From contig JADJVW010000024.1 of the NCBI GenBank assembly GCA_016710365.1, forward strand, positions 1-64,000: a DNA stretch of 64,000 nt, given 5' to 3'. Position 1 is the stretch's first letter. The number at the start of each line of letters is the position of its first letter. The stretch comes from Candidatus Caldilinea saccharophila (GTDB lineage Bacteria > Chloroflexota > Anaerolineae > Caldilineales > Caldilineaceae). The notes under the pieces were generated by a model, which saw nothing but the letters and a program-made list of their open reading frames with translations, had not been told where the DNA came from and ran no database searches. The translations under genes were made by a program, and so were the position numbers. Positions 51,951 to 61,339 of the stretch are shown one piece after another.

Positions 51951-52032
51951 GTGACCAGTATACGCCTTGCCCAATGGTGCACCAAATCATGACTTGAAAC
52001 CGAACCCTTTCTTGGATGACCCGCTTTACAAG

Positions 52033-54605
52033 TTATTTGCTCACTGTAATCTCTCCCACCACCACCGTCTCTTGCGGGAACCATCCGCGCCGCGGCGCAA
52101 TGGGTGCGTCATCCGCCGCGCGATGCAATGTTGCTGTCAGCGTGTAGCGGCCCCGCGCCAGCGTCGCCGGCAGCATTAGATCGTAGAAATCGCGCACGGG
52201 CTGGGACTCTAGCCAGTCGCCGCTTGGATATTCGTCGCTGCCGAGCGTAAAGCGCCATTCCTGCACTTGAACGCCACTCTGATCTTGCAGCGCCAGCACC
52301 ACCTGGTACATGTCGTGGTAAGCATTGGGGCGTGGTCGCCAGAAAAACGTAGCGTGCAAGTCTTCCCCAGGCTGCACGCCGGTGCGGTCGAAACGTGCCT
52401 CCAGCAAATCTATGTAATCAAACGACGCCAGGGGCGCAGGCAGTTCCGGGATGCGTGGCGACGGCGCCACGGTCACCTCTCCCAAGTGCAGCCGTTGACC
52501 GTCGGGGCTCGGCGCGGTCGCAGGAAGCGATAGCGGCTCGCCGGTGTCTGTGTGATAGACCACCATCTCAAGCGAATAGGCGCCTGGTTTCGTGCTGACG
52601 CCGATGGGCAGCGCAAGAGATTGCGTTTGCACTTCATTGGCTGCCCACGTATCGGACGCGGGCAGCCAGGGCGCATCGCGCTGCGCGGCGAGCCGTCCCC
52701 CCTGGTCGTATAAACGCAGGCTCACCGCCAGCTCTGGCAAGGGATGGAGCAGGCCGCCACTGTTGGCTCAGGTAAAACACCGTCCCGGCTTCAGCCGTCT
52801 CGGTTGTTTGCGCGTAGTCAAGCAAACAAAGCAACTCGCCAAAACATATTTCCTCATCCAGCAGGGGTGACTGATCGCTTACTAGCGGTGGGGCTGCGAA
52901 CAACTGCACCCTCCCAAAGTCGCGCCCCGGAATGGGCGTCTCCTGCAGGAGGGCGGTGTGCTCGGCCAGCCATTGGCGGATGACGCCTTGGGGATCGCTG
53001 ACGGTGTCATAGAGGCGGTAATGCCAGATGCGCGGCGATTGTTTGGCAATTGCAGTCAAAGCCTTGCTTGTATCGGCGGCAGAGATAGTGAAGAAGTCGC
53101 TGGCCGGATCGCCCCAGCCAAGCGTCGACGGCCCATCGACGCTCCCACTACGCGTCAAGCGGGGAGCGTCGATGGGAGACGTCTCTGCCTCCATATTTTG
53201 CGCGTAGTCAACCAAAGATACAACAGACTCAATTTGAGGTAAAACAGCACTATCAACTCCTGCTAGAGCAGTAGGCCAGTAGGTAGTCAACACTGGGTAG
53301 ACCCAGCCGGCGTTAGCGAGGATGGCGTCACTGGGGCGCCAGTTTGCAGCAAGGGACGCCACGGCCCCGCGGTGATCGTCGGCGCGATAGAGCGGATTGC
53401 TCCAGAAGTTGACAACGGCGGCGACGCTGGCCGCCAGCCATAAACCCAGGAAGCCGATTGCCAGCCAGCGTTGCCGCCCCCAGTACGCGGCGATGAGGGC
53501 GGCGGGCGCCAATAAAAACAGCGGCGCGTAGAAATACATAGCGGACGTGGTAGATCGGCGTGACAAGCAGGGTGATAGCGTAAAGTTGGGCCATCGGCAA
53601 AAAGACGACGGTCAACACCAAAGCGACGCTGGTGCGATACGCGCGTCCGTCACCACGCCATGCCCAGAGGATGAACGCCACTGTTACGCCGCTTACCAGC
53701 AGCGCCCACGGCCAAGCCAACGCGCCGGGCGGCGATTGGCCGACAACCAGCGCGCTCATGGTTTCGGACAGGCTGGCGAGCAGTGCGGCGGGCGTCGTCC
53801 AGGCGGTTCGCCAAGGCGGCACCGGCGGTTCCAGCACCTGGCGAACCGCGTTCGGCAGCCATGGCGCAAAGAGCAATGCCGCGCCCAGTTGTGCGCCTAG
53901 CCAGACGCCGATGTGCACGCGGCGTTTTGTCTCGCCGCGCCAGAGCAGCGCCAGTATCGCCACGTTCACGGCGACGAGCCAGAAGGCAAAGTAATAGAGC
54001 GTGTAGAGACCGGCGGCCGCGCTCACGGCGTAGACGGCCAACCATCGGCGCGGCTGCCGGTCGTCGAGAAAGCGCACTGCCGTCCAGAGGCAAAGCAGGG
54101 CAAGCGCGGCCCCGACCGTGTACATGCGCACTTCCTGGCTGTACCAAAGCTGGAAGGGATTAGCCGCGGCCAGCCACAGCGTAATCAGCCCGGTGCGTGC
54201 GTCGAACAAACGGCAACCGAGCGCGTAGATCAGCGCCAGCAGCAGCAGCCCCGCGGCCAGGCTCGGCCAGGCGTAAAGGAATTCCAATCCATGCGCCAGC
54301 GTCGGCGCTGTGGCTTGTTGCCAGAGGTGGAGCAATGCATAGTAGCCAGGCGGGTGAATATCGCCCGCGGTGTGGGCCAGCATTGTGGTGAGCGGCTGGC
54401 GGGCAAGATAAACGCTCACGGTTTCGTCGTACCAGAGCGATTCCGCGCCAAGTCGAAACAGGCGCAGCGCAAAGCCGAGCAGCACACCCAGCAAAAGGAG
54501 ACTACGTTGGTGCTCAAAAGCCGAGTTTCCGGTAAAAGCCGAGTTTCTGTCAGAAACTCGGCTTTTAGGTGTAATGGACAGACGCCCTCCCATCAACTTG
54601 CTCAT
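52033..54605 (-). CDS. PMT/ArnT-like membrane glycosyltransferase with C-terminal extracytoplasmic domain (two frameshifts)
   Basis: About 857 residues after joining three frames (breaks near 53540 and 52740). The N-terminal part is a GT39/GT83-like polytopic enzyme. It has the acidic loop WYDETVSVYLARQP after the first helix, DIHPPGYYALLHLWQQ, and LWYSQEVRMYT, which are typical of dolichol- or undecaprenyl-phosphate-sugar users. About 10-12 hydrophobic segments follow up to about residue 430. The last 400 residues are soluble, with repeated beta-sandwich words (VSLRLYDQGGRLAAQRD, ATFFWRPRPNAY, ALQDQSGVQVQEWRF). They are probably outside the cell. The N-terminal tail is encoded by a palindromic element (54515-54566). 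The role is likely glycosylation of surface proteins or lipids. Confidence 0.82.
54515..54566. repeat. AAAAGCCGAGTTTCT palindrome within the N-terminal coding region
   Basis: A perfect 15-bp hairpin, AAAAGCCGAGTTTCT (54534-54548) and AGAAACTCGGCTTTT (54552-54566) with loop GTC. An extra left arm lies at 54515-54528. It is read in frame as part of the glycosyltransferase N-terminus (PKSRVSDRNSAFTGNSAF). Confidence 0.85.
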
Positions 54606-54709
54606 TTCCTCTGCATTGTAGCCTCCCTTGCACCGCGTGCCAAAGCTTCCGGGCGAATTTGTCTGTGGAACGGTCTAAGGTTCTGCTAATCTCCATTTCA
54701 GTCCGCTCT

Positions 54710-54738
54710 TTGGCATTCCCCTCAGCATTGGATACAAT
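54710..54738 (+). promoter_or_regulatory. Sigma-70-like promoter giving a leaderless mRNA
   Basis: The -35 box TTGGCA and the -10 box TACAAT are separated by exactly 17 bases. The ATG of the G5/3D gene begins seven bases after the -10 box, where transcription would start. There is no room for a ribosome site, so the message should be leaderless. Confidence 0.65.
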
Positions 54739-54744
54739 GGCGCA

Positions 54745-56241
54745 ATGGCTTCCACAATGGTTGAACGCTCGCCTGCCCTGCCGGGTTCAAAACGCGCCGG
54801 CCTGCGGCTTGCGGCTGGGATCGGGATGATCGCCGGCGTGTGTGTGCTGGCGGGTCTATATTGGCTGACGGCCAAGCCGGTGCGCGTCAGCGTCGATGGG
54901 ATGGCGGAGACGATCTATACGCACCGTGCGTCGGTGGGGACGCTATTATTGGATCTGGGGCTCACGCCGACCCCGCAGGATCGCGTGAGCCAGCCGCTGG
55001 ATGGCGCGGTCGAACGCGACATGACGATCGCGGTGGAGCAGGCGCGGCCTGTGCGCGTGCTGGCCGACGGTCGTGACTTTGTGGTGGGGAGTTGGGGCGC
55101 AACCCCGCGCGCCGTGCTGGCCGACGCTGGCATCCTCCTCGACACGCACGATGAAGTCTTGGTGGATGGGCAGCCGTGGCGCGCCGATCTCGTTTTGCCG
55201 TCCAGCCTGGTCGAAAAAGAGGCCAGCACCTACGACCGCGGCTTTGCGTGGGACAGCCTGCGCACCGAACCTGTGCGGCTGCGCGTGCGGCGCTCGGCGC
55301 CGATTGTCGTGCATGAAGGAGACGCACGCTACACCGTCGATACCACGGCGCAGACCATTGGGGAGGCGCTGCGGAAGAGCGGCGTGATTCTCTACCTGGG
55401 CGACCGGGTGCAGCCCAGCCTGGGCAGCGCGATCACCGCCAACTTGCACGTGTACATCCAGCGCAGCGTGCCCGTATCGTTGCAGGTGGATGGTCGGCTG
55501 GTCAAGACGCGCACCCAAGCGCAGACGGTTGCGGACGCGTTGAGTGATCTGGGCATCATACTTTCCGGCGGTGATCGTGTAGAGCCGGCGCTCGATGCGA
55601 AGCTCTATGACAACCTGAAGATTGCGATCACGCGCGTCAGCGAGGATGTGACAGTTGAGGAGGAGATTGCACCCTTTGACACCGTCTTTGTCGCCGATCC
55701 CAACCTGCCGATCGATACGCAGGAAGTGCTTGCCGTTGGCGCCGAAGGCATCACGCGCACACGCTATCGCACCCAGTATGAAAATGGCGAACCGCTCACG
55801 CGCGCCCTTGAAGACACCTGGCTGGCGCAGGAACCGGCTGACCGCCGCATCGCCTACGGACAGAAGATCGAGCCGCGCACTGAGACGATGGCGGATGGCA
55901 CGGTGATCACCTACTGGCGCAAGATCAAGATGTTGGCGACGAGTTATAACGCCGCGTCGGCCGGCGGCAATCGCACACGCACGGGAGATCTGTTGCGGGA
56001 TGGCATTGTGGCGGTGGACCCCCGGTTGATCCCGCTGCGGTCGCAGGTCTATGTGCCGGGCTACGGCATCGCGGATGCGCTGGACACAGGCGGCGGCATT
56101 ATTTCGCGGCGGATCGATCTGGCCTACGTGGCAAGCAGCTATGTTCCTGTGCGTGGCTGGGTGGATGTCTATCTGTTATGGCCGCCACCCAATGAGGCCA
56201 TCACTTGGGTTGTGCCAAATTATCCGCCTGTACCCCAATAA
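54745..56241 (+). CDS. YabE-like protein: DUF348 repeats, G5 domain and 3D domain
   Basis: A 498-residue wall-associated protein. An N-terminal membrane helix (about 20-42, LAAGIGMIAGVCVLAGLYWL) anchors it. Three DUF348-type modules follow (VSVDGMAETIYTHRASVGTLL, VRVLADGRDFVVGSWGATPR and VSLQVDGRLVKTRTQAQTVAD areas). A G5 domain lies at about 315-385 (EEEIAPFDTVFVADPNLP, then TRTRYRTQYENGE). The 3D domain ends the protein, with its aspartates in VAVDPRLIPLRSQVYVPGYG, ALDTGGGIISRRIDLAY. The family is related to resuscitation-promoting and MltA-like lytic transglycosylases. The gene is intact and seems to be leaderless. Confidence 0.92.
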   Translation: MASTMVERSPALPGSKRAGLRLAAGIGMIAGVCVLAGLYWLTAKPVRVSVDGMAETIYTHRASVGTLLLDLGLTPTPQDRVSQPLDGAVERDMTIAVEQARPVRVLADGRDFVVGSWGATPRAVLADAGILLDTHDEVLVDGQPWRADLVLPSSLVEKEASTYDRGFAWDSLRTEPVRLRVRRSAPIVVHEGDARYTVDTTAQTIGEALRKSGVILYLGDRVQPSLGSAITANLHVYIQRSVPVSLQVDGRLVKTRTQAQTVADALSDLGIILSGGDRVEPALDAKLYDNLKIAITRVSEDVTVEEEIAPFDTVFVADPNLPIDTQEVLAVGAEGITRTRYRTQYENGEPLTRALEDTWLAQEPADRRIAYGQKIEPRTETMADGTVITYWRKIKMLATSYNAASAGGNRTRTGDLLRDGIVAVDPRLIPLRSQVYVPGYGIADALDTGGGIISRRIDLAYVASSYVPVRGWVDVYLLWPPPNEAITWVVPNYPPVPQ

Positions 56242-56279
56242 ATAAATGCCGAAATCATTGTGAAATTATTGTGAGCTGA

Positions 56280-59200
56280 ATGACTACAATTCACTCTCGT
56301 TCTTTGTCGGGGCGCGTCGTGTATCCCCTGCTGTTGGTAATACTCCTGAGTGGCTTTGTGCTGCGCGTCTGGAATCTCAACTTTATCGATTCCAGCATCG
56401 GCAGCCATCCTGACGAACGCAGCACCGCGTGTTTTTATGCAACCACGATCAAGCTGCCGGCAAGTTGGGATGAATTCTGGGATCCGCAGCGCAGCCCGCT
56501 GAATCCGTTGTGGGATATGCAACAACAGCGGGCGCGCAGCTTCACCTACGGTCATTTGCCGCTTTATCTCGGCGTGGCGATGGGCGAGATGTGGCATCGC
56601 CTGGCGCCTGGCGCCGCCGCATTGGGCGCACCGGCCGCCACTGTGGAGTTGATGCAGCGCGCCAACAGTGCGTGCGACGCCATTGCCGTGGCCGGACGTT
56701 TCGTTATTGCGCTCTTCGACACCCTGACGATCCTGCTGCTCTACCTGTTGGGCAGCCGGATGTTTGGTCGCGGCGGCGGTCTGCTGGCCGCGGCTTTTAT
56801 GCGTTGGCGGTGCAGGCGATCCAGCTCAGCCACTTTTTTGCAATGGATCCGGCCAGTACGACCTTTACCGTGCTGGCGGTGCTGGGCGGCGTTCGCATGA
56901 TCGGCAGGCGCTCGATCCTGCCCGCGGCGTTGCTGACAGGGGTCGCGGCTGGGCTGGCGATCGCATCCAAATTCAGCGCGTTGCCTGTGCTGGCCGTGCC
57001 CGCGGTAGCGGCGCTGGCGGTGGTCTGGCGTGAGGTGCAGGCGAGCCAGCAGACGCCGCGCCGCGCGATGGGCGCGTGCCTTTCTGGGCGATCATCGGCG
57101 TCGGCGTAGCATGGCTGGCCGCGTTTGTCACCTTCTTTGTCACCAGCCCCTACGCCGTGCTCGACTGGAGCAATTTTGCGCGCGCCACGCTGGTGGAGCA
57201 GGGCATGATGGTGCGCGGCGTCGCTGATTTTCCCTTTACGCGCCAGTATCGCAACACAGCGCCTTACCTCTATTTTATCCAGCAGCAGGTGCAGTGGGGG
57301 CTGGGCCTGCCGTTGGGGATCGTCGCGGTGCTGGGAGCGCTGTACGCTGCGTGGGAACTGCTGCGCACCAGCTTCCGTGTAGTGGCGACCTGGGTGGCGT
57401 TGGGTCGCCAGCAGAGCAAGCTGCGCTGGGTGAGCGACGCACAACTCGCCAACCTGGTCGTGTGGAGCTGGGTGTTGCCTTACTTTGCCATCACCGGCGC
57501 GTTTCTGGCCAAGTTCAACCGCTACATGAGTCCAGTGCTGCCCTTTGTATTGTTGTGGGCGGCGTGGCTCATCGTGGGGTTATGGCGGTTAGAGAGTAAG
57601 GGATTAGAGAGTAAGAAATTGGAGATTAGAGATTCGGAGATAGAGGGAAGCGGTGATAGCGCCAATCTCCAATCTCCAATCTCCAATTTCCCAATCTCAC
57701 GCATCCTATCGATCTCTCTGGTTACCATTGGCCTGCTCGGCGGCCTCTTCTGGTCGCTGGCCTATGTCAATGGCGTCTATAACCGTGAGCATACGTGGAT
57801 CACGGCCAGCCGCTGGATTTATGCGAACGCGCCGAGTGGATCGATGATCCTGTGGGAATTATGGGACGACCCGCTGCCCAAGAGTATCCCCGGTGAGCCG
57901 GATATGGACATGTACAACAAGGGTCTCACCAATATCGACTGGAGTCCCTACGAGGAGGACACGGCGGACAAGTACGCCATCCTGAAGCAGAAGCTGCGCG
58001 AGGCGGACTTTGTGGCGTACAGCTCCAAGCGCATCTACGACAGCGTGGACGAATTGCCGCAGCGCTATCCAATGACGAATTTATATTACGCCGCGATGTG
58101 GGACGGACGCCTGGGCTTCGAGCTGGCGCAGGAGGTCACATTGCCGCCGCAATTGCTTGGTTTCACCTTCGACGATCGCCACGCGGACGAGAGCTTCAGC
58201 CTCTACGACCATCCGCAGGTGAGCATCTTCCGCAAGGTGCGCGACCTGAGCGACGCCGAGTACGACGCGATCTTTGGCCGCAGTTGGGAGCAGGCGATCC
58301 CCGGTTATCGCGGGCAGGATTCGCCGCTGAGCCCGTTGCTCGAAGCGTTGGGGCTGGGCAGCCAACCCGGCAGCGAGTCACGCGGGCTGCTCAACCGCGT
58401 CATCGGGCTGCTGGGCGTGGGACAGAGCGCGCCGGCCAGCCCTCCGCTGGAGGAACGCCGAACACTCGAATTCGCCCAACCGATCCAGACGCTGCCGGTG
58501 GTCGACAACTATCGATGGAACGTCGCCGCCAGTGAAAGCGCGCCGCTCGCTATCGTCTGGTGGTGGCTGGTGCTGACGCTGCTGGGCTGGCTCGCCTGGC
58601 CGGTGATGTTTGGCGTCTTTCGCCCGCTGCGCGACGCTGGCTTCTTTCTGAGCCGCACCTTTGGCTGGCTGCTGGGCGGCTGGCTGTTGTGGATATTGGC
58701 GTCGGTCGGCCTGTTGCAAAACACGGTGCGCTTTGCCTGGCTCACCGTGCTGCTGCTGGCCGTGATGGGTGGCCTCTTTGCCGTGCGCCAACGTGGGGCG
58801 CTGCTCGCCTTTATACGCGCCAACTGGAAGCTGATGCTGGCGGGCGAGGTGGTCTTTGGCGTGGCGTATCTCGCCTTTTTGTGGGTGCGTTTGCAAAATC
58901 CGGATGTCTGGCAACCCTGGTTTGGCGGCGAGAAACAGATGGAGTTTGCCTTTCTCAACGGCATTCTGCGCAGCCCTACCTTCCCGCCGGTCAACCCACA
59001 CTTTGCGGGTGGCTTTATCAATTACTATTATTTTGGCCTCTATCTTGTGGCCTATCTGATCAAGCTTACCGGCATCTACGCTGAGGTCGCCTTTAACCTC
59101 ACCATCCCCACGCTCTTTGCGCTGACGGTGGTGAATGTTTTTGCTGTAGCGTACTCAGCGATTGAGCGGGGAAGGGATTGGAAGATTGGGAGATTAGAGA

Positions 59201-61240
59201 TTGAGAGATTGGAGATTGGAGAAGAGCAGGAAGATGCTCATCCCTCCGATGCCCCAATCCCCCAATCCCCAATCCCCAATCTCCAATCTCCAATCTCCAA
59301 TCTCCTGGCTCACCGGTCTGGGCGCGGCGCTGCTGGCTCCGCTCTACGTGACGATTCTGGGCAACCTGGATGGCTTTGCGCAAGTCGTGCGTGCGCTGGC
59401 CGGTGTCAGCCCATCCGATTTTCAGTCCGCGCTGCCCGGCGTGAAGTCAATCGTGGATGCCGCGGCGGGCTTCCAGCAGGTGGCTGGCGGCATGGCGCAG
59501 TTGCCTCCCTATGACTTCTGGGGACCCAGTCGCGTGCTCGAACCGACGATCAACGAGTTTCCGTTTTGGAGCTTTCTCTTTGCCGACTTGCACCCGCATA
59601 TCATCGGCATTCCGTTGTCGGGGTTGTTCCTGGGGCTGGCGCTGGTGCTGATGATGAACGCGGCCACCGACTGGCGTCGCCATTGGCGCTACGGATTGGG
59701 GCTGTTGGCGACCTTTGCCTTGCTGCTGGGTGCGCTGGCAAGCGTCAATTTATGGGAGCTGCCCACCTATCTGGGGATCGGCCTCTTGATCTTCCTGGTC
59801 AGTCAGTTTCGCGGGCGCGGGCGGATCGACTGGCCGGTGACGCTGGCGGCTGCGGTGCTCTATGCAGGCGGCGCTTACCTGCTGTTTCTGCCCTTCTTTG
59901 CCAACTATGTGAACGTCGGCGCGTCTGGCGTGGGGCTGGTCAACCGGTCGGATCCCATCGAAAAGTGGCTGCTGGTGTGGGGCTTCTTTCTTTTCGTGCT
60001 CGTCAGTTGGACGCTCTTTGTCGCGGCCCGGCGCCCCCTCCACAATTCACAGTTCACAATTCACCATTCACCATTCGCCGACGCATCTCATCCCTCGCCC
60101 CTCCCCAAACCATCCGGCATCGAACGCGCGGTCAGCCTTTTCCTGCGTCGCTACGACCAGGCGCCGCGCGTGCTTTATCTACACAACAGGCTGGTGCGCC
60201 AACCGACCTTTCTCTACCTGCTGCTGCTGGCGCTTGTCCCGGCGACCTTTGCGTTGGCGCTCGTGGCGTTGCTGGCGGGCTGGAGCGTGCTGGCGCTCTG
60301 CCTGGCGTGGCTGGGGCTGGCCGTGGCGATGCTGTGGCGGCGCGGTGCAACGGTGGATGCCGGCAATGCGTTTGCCGCAGTGTTGACCGCGACCGGGCTG
60401 GCGATCCTGGCCGGCACGCAAATTTTCTATCTCAAAGATTTCCTGAACGACAGCGATTACTATCGCATGAACACGCTGTTCAAGTTCTTCAGCCAGGTCT
60501 GGGTGATCTGGGGCGTCGCTGCCGCCATCGCCACGCCACGGTTGATCGGGCGGCTGTTTCCCGGCAAGGTCAAGTCGGCCTCGCCCCTCGCCCCTCGCCC
60601 TTCGCCCTTCCTGAAAGGCGCTTGGGCCGCCATCTTTGTCATACTGTTGGTGGCAAGCCTCGCCTACCCCATCCTGGGCACACCGGCGCGCCTTGATCAG
60701 CGGCTGCCCGGTTGGCGCCCGGCGATCGGCACGCTCAACGGCCTCGACTTTATGCGCGAAGGGTCTTATGCATGGCCGGATTTCAACAACGTCATCGAGC
60801 TGCGCTATGAGTGGCAGGCGCTGCAATGGCTGCTGAACAATATCCGTGGCAACGCGGTGATTCTGGAATCCTCCGAGGTGGAGTACTATCGAGCCTGGGG
60901 CACGCGCATGGCGAGCAACACCGGGCTGAGCGGGCTGAAAGGGATGCACGAGCAGGAACAGCGTTATCCTGAAGACGTGGGCTATCGCGATGGCCTGCAC
61001 CGCGAACTGTGGCAGACGCAGGATGTCCCCCGCACGCAGCAGATCATGCAAGAACTGAACGTCGATCTGGTTTATGTCGGGCAGTTGGAGCGCTTTCTGC
61101 ATCCTGACGGCGTGCGCAAGTTTGAAACGATGGCGGCGCAAGGGTTGTTGACGCCCCTCTACCAAAACGAACGAGTGACGATCTACGGCGCGCCGGGTCG
61201 TTTGCAACAACAAGCGGATGGCGCGTTCACGCCGGGTTAA
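56280..61240 (+). CDS. Giant Chlor_Arch_YYY (DUF2298) membrane protein with N-terminal GT39-like part (three frame breaks)
   Basis: About 1653 residues. The N-terminal third is like PMT glycosyltransferases: membrane helix, then NLNFIDSSIGSHPDERSTACF with an acidic pair, YGHLPLYLGV and LSHFFAMDPASTTF. A large extracellular segment follows (about 57770-58500). The second half is the DUF2298 part with the name-giving NYYYFGLYLVAYLIK, FADLHPHIIGIP, FLKDFLNDSDYYRMNTLFKF-like words and a C-terminal soluble part (VILESSEVEYYRAW). Breaks lie near 56805, 57080 and 59300; the last coincides with a heptamer repeat. Four repeat-rich inserts interrupt cytoplasmic loops. The family is of unknown biochemical function; glycosyl transfer or lipid-linked sugar handling is a guess. 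Confidence 0.85.
57589..57698 (+). repeat. In-frame repeat insert 1 in the YYY gene (GGATTAGAGAGTAAG and CCAATCT units)
   Basis: The left part repeats GGATTAGAGAGTAAG and GGAGATTAGAG. The right part has three CCAATCT units, one CCAATTT and CCCAATCTC. The two halves are largely complementary, so a hairpin is possible. Reading frame is kept; the encoded loop reads LQSPISNFPIS near its end. Confidence 0.9.
59171..59305 (+). repeat. Repeat insert 2 in the YYY gene: AGATTGG left arm, seven CCAATCY heptamers on the right
   Basis: The left arm (59171-59222) is a run of AGATTGG/AGATTAG units. The right arm has seven CCAATCC or CCAATCT units (59254-59303) with one extra C at 59261; four perfect CCAATCT units lie at 59276-59303. 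The period of seven makes all three frames open and encode the same heptapeptide (QSPISNL). The gene changes frame exactly here. Confidence 0.92.
60045..60079 (+). repeat. Repeat insert 3 in the YYY gene: ATTCACM heptamers
   Basis: Five 7-base units (ATTCACA, GTTCACA, ATTCACC, ATTCACC, ATTCGCC) are read in frame as NSQFTIHHSPF. They lie in a loop between membrane helices. Confidence 0.88.
60580..60607 (+). repeat. Repeat insert 4 in the YYY gene: CTCGCCC heptamers
   Basis: Three CTCGCCC units and one TTCGCCC, read in frame as SPLAPRPSP, in a loop before a membrane helix. Confidence 0.88.
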
Positions 61241-61301
61241 ATGGAGTAGTGTTACATTGAGCGGTGCGCTTTTAGACCACATGGGGTTGCGTGCTCAAAC
61301 C

Positions 61302-61320
61302 GTGCGGTCACAGACCGCAC
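61302..61320. repeat. GTGCGGTC-ACA-GACCGCAC palindrome between the two YYY genes
   Basis: An 8-bp perfect stem with a 3-base loop, followed by CTACC. It lies in the 99-base gap between the two large genes and looks like another small interspersed palindrome. A terminator role is possible but there is no T-run. Confidence 0.65.
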
Positions 61321-61339
61321 CTACCAGAGGATAGTCGCG

